Positions 34,791 through 44,719 of a stretch of 64,000 nt of DNA are shown here, one piece after another. The notes under the pieces were generated by a model, which had not been told where the DNA came from, ran no database searches, and saw only the letters and a list, made by a program, of their open reading frames with translations. The stretch comes from Clitopilus passeckerianus (lineage: Eukaryota > Basidiomycota > Agaricomycetes > Agaricales > Entolomataceae). A program made the translations under genes and the position numbers. Position 1 is the first letter of the stretch. Every line of letters begins with the position of its first letter. The stretch spans positions 434,001-498,000 of the forward strand of contig CALYLX010000143.1 of NCBI GenBank assembly GCA_944990035.1, written 5' to 3'.

Positions 34791-35543
34791 TCATCTCGAC
34801 CTCTCAATATACGGCACCCTCACCATCACCTGCAACGCAATCCAAAACAAAAACGTAGGCAATCCAAACAGCAACAACATCCACTCCATGATCGCCCCAA
34901 CCGTCTCATCAACCACCTTCATCCCTTCCCCAATAAGGCCTAACCCAGCAGCGACCAAAGCCAAACTTCCCCAAGCGATAGTACCCATGAGCCAACGCAT
35001 CCACTTGTCTCTGAAGTGACCGCGTTGTGGTTCCTGTGCGAGTTGAGGTTCTGGGTCATGGTGGGTATTCTCATCGTGATCACTGTGTAGATGCCTCCTC
35101 TCCTTCCTCTCACTCGTCATCCCACTCAAGTTCAAACTCCCAACCGTATTAACCCTCGATTGTCCACCATACCCACTTCCCTTCCTCCTCCTACCATGAT
35201 GATTCCTCCCTCCAGTACCAGTCTTAATATTCCCATCCTCCTTCACAAACAACCCCACAAACGTCGGACTCGTATACAACAACTGCGCTAGCAACGTCAA
35301 TATGAGCGCAGCACCATTCGTCGCGCCCGCCCACGCGAAAAACACTGCTCCCTTTGTGGCTTTGGCTATATCTTCATCGGCTGAAGATCCGAGGAGGTTT
35401 TCGGCTGTGGCGAATGTGAGGGAGGCGCCGATGCAGAGGGCGATATTTACGGAGGCGATGAAGGAGATTAGGGAGAAGAAGGCGTTGAAGGGGAGGGCGA
35501 AGGTGCTTGAGTCAGGGGAGTCCGAGTTGCTGGAGGGATCCAT
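34791..35543 (-). CDS. Four-helix membrane protein, family copy 3 (long loop form)
   Basis: A 250-residue single-exon paralogue of the proteins at 18882-19409 and 20511-21035. Shared marks are FFSLISFIASVNIALCIGAS (TM1), NGAALILTLLAQLLYTSPTF (TM2), GSLALVAAGLGLIGEGMKV (TM3 and loop) and EWMLLLFGLPTFLFWIAL (TM4). Unlike the other two, it carries an insert of about 70 residues between TM2 and TM3, rich in Gly, Arg and then His/Asp/Glu (35020-35240), probably cytosolic and disordered. It lies 14 kb from the tandem pair and on the opposite strand, so the family has been dispersed locally. Function unknown. Confidence 0.7.
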   Translation of the reverse strand: MDPSSNSDSPDSSTFALPFNAFFSLISFIASVNIALCIGASLTFATAENLLGSSADEDIAKATKGAVFFAWAGATNGAALILTLLAQLLYTSPTFVGLFVKEDGNIKTGTGGRNHHGRRRKGSGYGGQSRVNTVGSLNLSGMTSERKERRHLHSDHDENTHHDPEPQLAQEPQRGHFRDKWMRWLMGTIAWGSLALVAAGLGLIGEGMKVVDETVGAIMEWMLLLFGLPTFLFWIALQVMVRVPYIERSR

Positions 35544-35806
35544 GCGTGAGGTATGTTACCGTGGTTCTGAAGTAGGTGTTTTATTCGTACCTCGGAGGTT
35601 TGGGTCGGTGTCGTCATCGAGGAGGAGCATTCATTTACGGTGCCAAGAAGGATTGAGTTGAGTTGGAGCCTCCTTGATTGAAATGATCGATGGGCGCTTA
35701 TTTACTCTTCAGGATTTCAAGTATGTGGGGGTATACGGTTATAGAGTACACGTAGATAATAACATATAAATAGGCCGGAAGGGAGTAAACTCTGATTTCC
35801 CCCAAG

Positions 35807-38203
35807 TTAATTCAAACGTCGACTTCGAGGATGAAACACCCTCCACAATATTCTGCGTGCAGCACTCTTTACAAGAACCTTTCTAGGTGGTCGGACTTCT
35901 GGGAACTCCTCACTGGCAGGTGTAGGAGATGTAACCAATGGTGAGTACTTGTATATGCTCGGAGGTCGTTTCGGAGCCCTAATAATTTCGATTTCGCGAA
36001 TCGGAGACTCGGCTCGTGAAGCTGCTGAGGACTGGGGTCGTGCTGGGTTAGGTCTGCTTGCAACGTCTGAATCGTACGTTGGGGGTGGTGCCATTTCTCT
36101 GGAATTTGCTACAGGAGGTTGTGCCTCGGGTGAGGTCGTATCGGCGGCCTGGTCCTCTGTTTCTTCGTTAGGCGCCTCCGCAGGACCTTCAAGTTGGGTA
36201 TCCATGTCGTTCACCGCAGGATAAATACCGTCTAAAAGCAATAATCGATATTAAGTGAGACCTCAAGTGGATGTCTGTCAACGTACCACCGCTGCACACT
36301 ACTTTCCAGTGTTCATTCATACGCCCGATGAGTTCTCCCACTTCTGGAACGAGATTCTCGCCCTGAAGTCGGAACACTAAACTCGATACTACTCAAAGAG
36401 ACGCGGTGGGGTGACTTACCTCTTCAAGCAAAGACATCCAGACCTCGTCATGTGTAATCGCAACCTTTACGTTTTCGTGCTAGAATACGACGAATTTAGC
36501 TGGCATTAATCATAAGGTCATAAGGTCAAAATAAGACTTACGGCGCTCAGCAGATATTTGTTAATCAAGTCCGAAGGATGAGGGACCTACGTAGAGAATA
36601 ATCAGATTAATATTAACCTGGATATAGTGGAACCAAATAAACCTCATTGGAGGAGGAAGAATCGTCGACAATCGTGGCGTCAGGCTCCAGGGGCTGATCA
36701 TCTGCGGCTCCCTCTGCTTGACCTTTCACCGAAAGCTTTCGCGCTAATTTCGGTTTGGACGGTTTCTCTGCTCCTCCGAAAGGTATATATTTACTCTTCG
36801 AAAGAATCGTGTTTGGTTTGCAGGTGGATACATCCTTCACCGTCACAGGACTTGTCAGGGCATCCCAGAGGCTCTCTCTAACTCGAATCTTAAACCCCCT
36901 TAGAAAGACGCATTGGTTGGGACTTCGTGATATGGGATGTCGTGGATTTGACTTGGTAGATGCGAAGATAGTTTGCTCCCAGAAGTAGGCTTGATTCTCG
37001 TCGTTGGAGGGCGATTGGTCGAGCATTTCCCGAGTGTAGCGCAAGTCGAAGCTATTATGTGTCTTTGCTCCACAGGAGAACGAGGCCTTTCCCCACAATG
37101 TCGTCTTATCGCATCCCGTAATAATATACAAGGATCCGTTCGGGGCGTTCCATCCTCGTACTTGATTCATAAATTCATACCAGGTCAAAGCGTGGTCCAG
37201 TGCGTACGAAGATACGGCGTTCACATTGCGCAAGTCCCAACGAAATGCGCCTTTAGGTAGGGCTAAGATTGCACCTGTCGTCGAGGTACAGGTGAAGACA
37301 TAGGATGAACATGTTGACTGACTGATGGAGTGTCAGCAACTTGGGGGTTTACCTCGGGAAATTTCAACGCACGTGTAGATTTTCTGGTTCTCTATCAAGT
37401 GACTAGCCACGCAAGTATTCTCATCCCAAGCCGGTTCATTGAAGCGGACGTCTCTTGTGCCGAGAGATAGAGGGACGAAATCTTCCGGCACAAGACCACC
37501 ATTGATTGGGTCATCCGCAGGTAGGAAGACGTTGAACAGAAAGTCAAATTGGCCATCTGGTGTGATTATGGCTACGTCTCCAATGCTGAGGCCATTCTGT
37601 GTATATTCCGGAGGGAGATCGCCAGGGGGTTGAGGAATCCAGAGTGGGTAGCCGTGCTTTCTAGGTAGCAAATTCTTCGCGTACACCTCACTGTCATGGA
37701 TAGGCAGCTGCGAAGTAGATGGACGTAAGAGGGTAGTCTGGGAAGAAGGGGATGAGTACAATACAATGCGCAATATGCGTTCGACTCACGGATAATGAAT
37801 TACTGGAGGCTCTGGAAGACGAAGTTTGTGGTGACTATCATAGACAACCTGTCAAAAACCGGGCCTGGAAATGCTAATAGAGACGAACCAAAGGGGGTCT
37901 ATCTACTGGTAGATACGGTTAGGAACCTCCACTTCTGAATAGGCCAGGAACCCACCCTGTGGAATCAATAAACCATGGTTAATGGTGACAATATTCCCGC
38001 CAGCAGTTGCCACAGAGCTGCCCAAGATTTCTACACCATTTGCTTGTGAAAGGATAGATCTAAGGAATGGGGCTAAATAAAGGAATGATGAAGAATAGGT
38101 GGGGCGATCCCTACGGAGTCGAGGCTGGTAGAGCAGACCTGGCTTGTATGGAACCATCCTCCCAAGGATTCGTTTGTATATCCGGGTCCGAATGGGTTGG
38201 CAT
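35807..38203 (-). CDS. GYPLW-family protein A, Pro-rich tail, uncharacterised
   Basis: Multi-exon gene and paralogue of the N-terminal half of the gene at 39003-44019. A phase-correct start is ATG 38203 (MPTHSDPDIQTN), spliced to RSILSQANGVEILGSSVATA. Core motifs in order: LLPRKHGYPLWIPQPPGDLP; GLSIGDVAIITPDGQFDFLFN; NEPAWDENTCV; APNGSLYIITGCDKTTLWG; YFWEQTIFASTKS; NQCVFLRGFKIRVRE. A second module near 36540-36310 reads HPSDLINKYL ... KVAITHDEVWM. The tail (36241-35807) is Pro/Ser-rich with a PPPTY motif and ends in a basic stretch. I know this layout from many agaric genomes but no function is established for it. There is no NTPase or catalytic motif that I can see. Confidence 0.6.
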
Positions 38204-39002
38204 GGATGAGCGAAGCGTCTGCTCCTGAACTTCCCAGTGTTTGTAGAGAACATATATCTGTCACTGCGATAGTCGGCACCCAGGACTCGGCATTGGCCGT
38301 GTACATGTGAGGTCTTTGCGAACATCTTCGAATTGATATAGCAGATTGACGCCCGGAGAATGTTGACAGGGAAGCCCTCAAGAGGCTCAGGTCATTCTAG
38401 GGCTCGACCTTGCGTGGCCGTGGCGATTTTGGTGCTCATGTAGCCTGTCGGACCTTGGCGAGGGCCTGTCACTGATTTGAAAGGCTTGGATTGAGCTTGA
38501 ACTTCGCTTGAACGATGAAGTTTGGAGTGTTCGGGGTGCCAATTTTACCCTGCGTATAGTGTCTGTGGTCGTGGGTGATGGCCGCAGTGGCTCGTGTCGG
38601 TGTAGCCATTGGGGAGTAGTTTGGGAATAGTGGTCTATTAAAGCCGAAGAAGGAGTGAATTCAAGTTGAGTCGGAGTGGAGTCGTTGATCAACGGGCGCT
38701 TATCTGCTCTTTAGTCGCCAGGATATGACGACGTTACTCGGCCTATTCGAAAGAGTAGAGCTTCGGCAGCCCAATTGTGAATACCTCTCAGTTTGGGCGC
38801 TCCAGGCCGACAAATACCTTTCGCAAGGTTATTTCCCCTAAGAATGCAGTTTAAGCACATTGAAGTGGTTGGTCAGATACGGTCCAAGCCGGTCCGCCGC
38901 CAGAACATCCTCCATAGAGTAGACTAAACACTAATCATTACGGTACGTCAATAGATACGAAAGCATAGTCCACATATATGTATCGTTATAATAGGGCTCG
39001 AA
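38204..39002. other. Intergenic between two GYPLW-family genes
   Basis: Holds the upstream region of gene A and the 3' flank of gene B. The minus-strand frame at 38073-38381 (IHANPFGPGYTNESLGGWF) looks protein-like and could be an additional 5' exon of gene A, but it has no ATG of its own. Confidence 0.35.
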
Positions 39003-42000
39003 TCACTGAGCTAAACCCCATTGCCGCCTGCCCAGCCCCCTGATTTTGTTTTTATAACGTCCAAACTCGTGGGGAATCCGCTTGAAGAAACTTTTAGGAC
39101 GGGGGTCGATGAAAGAAAGCATATCCGCAACACGTTGGCGATCTGCGGCATCCTCTTCAGACAGCGAACTATCTGTACAAGTTCCAAGCGCAAGCATCTC
39201 CTTCCGAATCTCCCCCACCTGCCGTTGCAACATCGTTACGTCCTTCCGCTTTTTGTTTGAAGAAGGCGGAGGCCCTATTCTCTTCACGCTCTCCATCGGC
39301 CGCGTGATCTTGGCAGGTTCCTGGGACGCAACGACCTTCTCCAGAAAAGCCTTCAGCACAGCGATGTGCCCGTTCTCTTTCGCGTAAGAAAGTGGACTTT
39401 TGCCGGATTTATCGGGAGAATTTGTGATGTCGTCACGTTCAAGGAGCTTGTACACAGCTGCTGCGTGTCCATTCTCAGCTGCATATGATAGGGGTGTGCG
39501 TCCGTTCTTATCCTCTGTGTTGACATCCGCTTTGCCCATTTCAAGGAGGCGAGAAACGACCTCCATTTGACCGTGCTCGCAAGCGTAGGAAAGTGGTGTT
39601 CGGATTTGATCATCTGCTGCGTCAACCTGAACATCCCTTCGACCCAGGAGGGACCATACAATCGACAGGCAACCTCGTTCAGCAGCGAAGGATAATGGTG
39701 TCCGGCCAGTGAGGTCTCTGGTGTTAGGAGCTGCTCGATTTTGTAGGAGAGTTGCAACGATTTCATCATGCCCGTTTTCTGCGGCGTACGAGAGAGGTGT
39801 CCGACCATGTTCGTCGCGGAGATTGATGACCTGAGTGTTGAATTTCACAAGGCGCTCGACAAGCTCGATCCGACCTTTCTCTGCAGCATATGACAGAGGT
39901 GTGCGGCCTCGTTTATCGGGGAGGGCAGGGTCGAAATTGCGCTCCAGGAAGAAGTCGAAAATGTCGCGATGTCCGTATTCAACGGCATAGGAGAGTGGGG
40001 TACGACCATAGATATCCATCCACATGGAAAACAAACTATTATGTGTTCGTGAATGTTGGGGTCCGCTAAGCGTGCTGTCGACCTTCCTCGATCGGGTAAC
40101 GAGGGCTAGGATGTGATTATCTGGCGAATCTGCATTGGCACGTATGTCCATGCCTACCAGCTCCTTAACGACGGCAATATGTCCATTTTGTGCAGCATGG
40201 AATAGTGAAGTCTTCAATTCATGGTCCACCGCATCCGCAAGGATAAAAGGATGTTTCAGAAGCAATCGAACTGTCCCCAATTGACCATTCCCCGCTGCAA
40301 AGGACAAGGCTGTCCTGCCTTCAACACTACAGAAGTTGAGATCGACACGCTTCTCCAGGAGCACCCTCAGAACCTCGACGTGCCCTTTCTCTGCAGCGTA
40401 GGACAGTGGTGTTCTGAGTCGGTTGTCCATGAGGTCGGCCAGGACCGTTCGAGAGGCAAGCAGGCGATTGACAACTCCTATGTGCCCGTACTCTGCAGCG
40501 ATAGATAGGGGAGTACGTTCGTTGGTGTCTCTGGAGTTGATCTGTGCGCCTTTCTTGAGGAGGAGGGAGATGATGTCGGGATGACCCCGCGCGGCAGCGT
40601 GAGCAAGCGGCGTCATGCGATTTCTGTCTCCGAAATCAACCACAATTCGAGGTTGCGCAAGCAAGGAAGTTACAACTTCCATGTCTCCGCCTCCTGCTGC
40701 AAAAGAGAGTGGGGTACGCCCTTCCGCCGACGATGAATTAACGTTCACGCCTCGCTGAACAAGGTAATGCAAGACCTCTCCGTGTCCACGTTCCGCCACA
40801 TACGATATCATATCCCTTCCAAGGCGATCCTTGACGACCAATGGGGTTGAACTGAGTCTGGGGGAGGTCGTGACGATCGTGAGGGCCTGATTTAAACCTG
40901 CTATGGGAGGGGAACTGAGAGGTGCCTTCCTCAATATGGTCTCAAATGTTGCAAGATGACCATTAATGGCAGCATGGAACATTGGTGTCCTATTGTCGCA
41001 ATCAGCAGCCTCGAATTTGAGACCCGGTCGCGACATCAAACTCCAGATGGTCTGGTCTTGTCCCTCTTGGGCGGCATATGAGAAAGGCGTCCTTTGTTCA
41101 GCGTCCTCGGCATTCAGATCGGCACCGCATCGTAACAAACAGTTAAGGGCTTCAACGTGTCCATGTTCAGCTGCATATGACAGCGGAGTTCTTTGCTTTG
41201 AATCTCGCATGTCAACGTCAGCCTTCGGCTGCTGGAGAAGTATCTTTATGGCCTCAGCCTGACCTCTAGAAGCCGCAAACGAAAGGGGTGTGCGTCCATT
41301 GGGATCCTTGAGATTTACATCAGCTCCTTTCTCAAGGAGCAAGGTGACGACGCTCGGATGGCCCATTTCAGCTGCGTAGGAGAGTGGACTTCGGCCAACG
41401 CTGTCCGTCTCGTCTGGCTGGATATTGCCCGAAGATAGGAGGCGTTGAACAGCAGCGCGACGCCCCCGCTCTGCCAAAATAGAGAGCAACGTCCTGCCAT
41501 TTGGGGTCTTCCAGTCACCATTCATCGACCCTTCTTCCTTCTCCAAGATGCCGACAAGTTGGTGAAGTGTTTTACGCTCGACTGTGGATCGAGACCTCTC
41601 AAAGTTTACATCACTTAGAGGTTTTCCATAAGTTTCGCGTGCTTTGGGAGACGAGGTGTTGGAGAGCTTTCCAGATATGTCAGGAGCAGGCGGAGGAGGC
41701 AACGATGGGGCTTCGGATGGATCTGGTTGCCAGCCTGTTTGCCAAGTTCGCATTGGCAGTCCAAATTGGGGAACAGAAGCTGGAGGTAATTCCGGTGCAG
41801 GTTGCTCTTTTGCGGTCGAAGAATTGTTCCACGAATTGCCCACCGGATCAGGCTGCCAGGTTGCCCAATCTTGCAATACCTGCGTCAGAAATGTCAGGTT
41901 CACGAATTCGACAGGGTATAAAGACTAGGGCCGAAAGAACGCCTGCTCACCTCCTTATATGGCCCTTGCTGAAGTTCGCCTGATTTCGTGGAGGCCAGTT

Positions 42001-44019
42001 CTGACATGGGCGGTAATGCTATCAATGGATGGTTAGTACTTGGCGTGGCCCGGCAGTCGAGACCGGTACCTTGAGTTTGTATTGCCAATGGTGTAGCGTC
42101 AGTGACAAGTGGCTTTGAACGTCGGGTAACAGAAACCGAGTCTTCAATGTAGTTAGCACCGACATAACGCTCGACAGATCAGGAACCTATTCACCATCTT
42201 TGCACACCACCTCATAATAAGTATGTAAACGTCTAATAATCTCGTCCGGGGCTGGAACCAGGCGTTCACCCTATAATATATCAAGATCAGTTCTGATAGT
42301 TCCGATAAAGGAGTCGCACATATCTACCTCGTTAATCAACGTCATCCAGACATTATCATGAGTGATGGCCACCTTCGCATCCGTGTTCTATTCATTGGAC
42401 ATCGTCTTTAGTTTTTATGTAATACTTTATTAGGTGGAACTAACGTTGTCAAGAAGGTATGCATTGATGATATCCGAGGGATGGAATTGCTACAGAGGAT
42501 AGGTCAGAAAAGGATCAGAGGCAGTCGATATCGGGATCATACCTCCCCATAGCTGGAGAAGTTCCGAACAAGGGTGGCATCAATACCCTCATACCCCTCG
42601 CTTGCAGGCTTTCCAACGCTCCATCCACTCCGTGTAGTGGCATCAGATGCAGCCCGTTCATGTCTCGTGCTTCCTTTCCCGGTCGGGGACAGGCGGCCCA
42701 AGCTGAGCATTGAGGACTTCCCAAAGTTCCCAAACGGTATAAATTTGCTTCTGGAAAGAACTGAGGCAGGCTTGACCGTGGATACATCCGTCACAGTTAC
42801 CTTGCTGATCAACGCAGCTAAGGCATTCTCTCGAACCCGAATCTGGAATCCACGCAAGAAGACGCATTGGTTAGTAGGGCCGGTTGGGGCACGTCTCGGA
42901 GTGCTCTTGGTGGAGGCAAAGATGGTTTGTTCCCAGAAGTATGAACGAGATGCTTCTGTTGGGGAAACAGGTGGTCGGGTGTTGGCGATCTTGAAACGTA
43001 AATCGAAGCTACGAGCCATCGCAGCGTTGGAGAATGATGCGTTTCCCCAGAGGGAGGTCTTGTCGCAACCAGTTATGATATAGAGTGACCCGTTGGGTGC
43101 CTCCCAACCACGGACTTCGTTCATATATTGGTACCAGCTGAGAGAATTCTTCATGGCGTATGCAGCGAGTGCGTTCATGTTTCTGAGATCCTGGCGGACG
43201 GCACCTTTGGGCAGTGTCAGAATGGCACCATTGCTGGCAGTACAGGTAAAAATGTAGGCTGCACAAGTGTCGTCACTGGGGAAGGTCATGAGAGAGTTAA
43301 CATTCTTTGATATTGAAGGACTTACGAGAAGACTTTCTGGTTTTGGATGTAGTGGCTCGAAACACAAGTATTCTCATCCCAAGCGGGCTCATTCACCCGT
43401 ATATCTCTTGCCCCGAAGCGGAGTGGCACAAAGTCATCTGGAACGTATCCGCCGTTGATAGGGTCGTCGGCTGGTAGAAGTACGTTGAAAAGGAAGTCGA
43501 AAGCGCCGTCAGGGGTGATGATACCAACATCGCCAATGCTGATACCAATCTGAGTGTATTCGGGAGGCAAATCATTCGGGGGCTGGGGTATCCAAAGAGG
43601 ATATCCATGCTTCTTCGGGAGGAGATACTTCGCGTATACTTGGCTCTCGTGAAGAGGTGATTGTACAGTGGAGGATCGTATTAGAGTATTCTAGGTGTCC
43701 ATGAGAAAAGGTATGCTGAGGCATATGTTTACGAAGACTCACGCTTGGGCCTGAAACGTTACTTCTCGGGGGCTCCGCAGATTGTTGGGACTAGGACGCA
43801 TGACCCCATGAGACATGCAAGCGGGTAGCAGGCCATACTCACGGAAGACGGGCCAACTGGCGAAGTAACAGTTAGCGAATGCCAAGCAGAATTAATCCGG
43901 TAATTAACGTACCAGGAGGTGGGCTGGTAGACCCATTATGAATAGTGATAACATTTGCGCCAGCACTCGTTATCGTGCCACCCAATATTTCGACTCCAGA
44001 CGCTTGGCCGAGGACCGAC
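39003..44019 (-). CDS. GYPLW-family protein B fused to about 20 ankyrin repeats (5' end undetermined)
   Basis: Exons from 44019 leftward give RSVLGQASGVEILGGTITSA, then LLPKKHGYPLWIPQPPNDLP, ISIGDVGIITPDGAFDFLFN, APNGSLYIITGCDKTSLWG, YFWEQTIFASTKS and NQCVFLRGFQIRVRE, followed by HPSDIINAYLL and KVAITHDNVWM. After VVCKD the introns keep phase through SVSVTRRSKPLVTDATPLA, ALPPMSELASTKSGE and GPYKE|VLQDWATWQPDP. The reading then enters the 3' exon, a frame of about 966 codons ending at 39003. That exon holds the ankyrin array (GRTPLSYAAExGH-type units) and a basic, coiled-coil-like C-terminus. The first exon with the start codon was not found; it must lie just right of 44019. The likely role is a sensor or scaffold, by analogy with other ankyrin proteins only. 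Confidence 0.65.
39320..41515 (-). repeat. Ankyrin repeat array, about 20 units
   Basis: About 20 consecutive 33-34-residue units with the ankyrin consensus (G-R-T-P-L-S-Y-A-A-E-x-G-H, then VVxLLLExGADVN). Two units carry long inserts, one after FHAAINGHLATFETIL (near 40900) and one after FHAAQNGHIAVVKELV (near 40130). The inserts resemble each other (LNQALTIVTTSPRLSST versus DNHILALVTRSRKVDST) and are seven units apart, so a seven-unit block was probably duplicated. Confidence 0.85.
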
Positions 44020-44719
44020 CTGCACGAAAGATGTTGAGTATGAAGCGCCGATCAATAACAGAAATTTCATTTACACAGGAGATGGTGATAAAGGAGATGG
44101 CGCTGGGGATTGAGGCAATGACGTTGGAGCGCTTCGGGGACTCAGCAGCATGCCTCAAACAGGGCCGTCAGAGGGATTCCAAAAATCCCTCGTTTCGTAG
44201 GTGAATCGACCTGACGAAGATGACTTTGCGAATTATCCGGCAATGTCCGCCAACACATTCGTGTTATGCCAGGTAGGATGCTGTACCAGCCACGCAAATT
44301 GGGGTCGAAGTTCCTGATTAGCGCTCTGCCTTACCGAATACCATCTGCAATGTGTTGATCAAGAACAACACGTGGGGCTTTGTGGGCATCCTTCACGACA
44401 ATCAGACCCCGAAAACTAATAATGAGGGCTAATTATCCCAGGTTCAGCTAAATGGCACAGTCTTGACCGAGATGCAGTTGTGCCAGTGAGAACAAGGGAG
44501 GGAGCCATCCTCGCTGCCTTGAAAAAAGTTAAGCACAAGACAAGTTCTTGTGGCGGTGGAGATTTCGCAGACACTCATTCGAATCACGTGGTCCCAAACC
44601 GGCTTTCCTGCATCCACACCCGGTCGCGACCTTAGCCAGCTTTCCAGTTCTCAAACTGCCATCCATCGACTACCATCAGGCTTTTTGGCAGGCAAACGCC
44701 ATATACAAGAGGCTTCAGG
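44020..44719. other. Intergenic between divergent genes
   Basis: Shared upstream region of GYPLW gene B (-) and the SRL-ending protein gene (+). It should also contain the missing first exon of gene B. A frame with MLLSPRSAPTSLPQSP (near 44142) is a candidate but its phase does not fit. Confidence 0.4.

Noticed and set aside
44100..44145. MLLSPRSAPTSLPQSP as first exon of GYPLW gene B
   Set aside because: The only nearby donor leaves phase 0 while the next exon needs two carried bases, so the join would shift frame.
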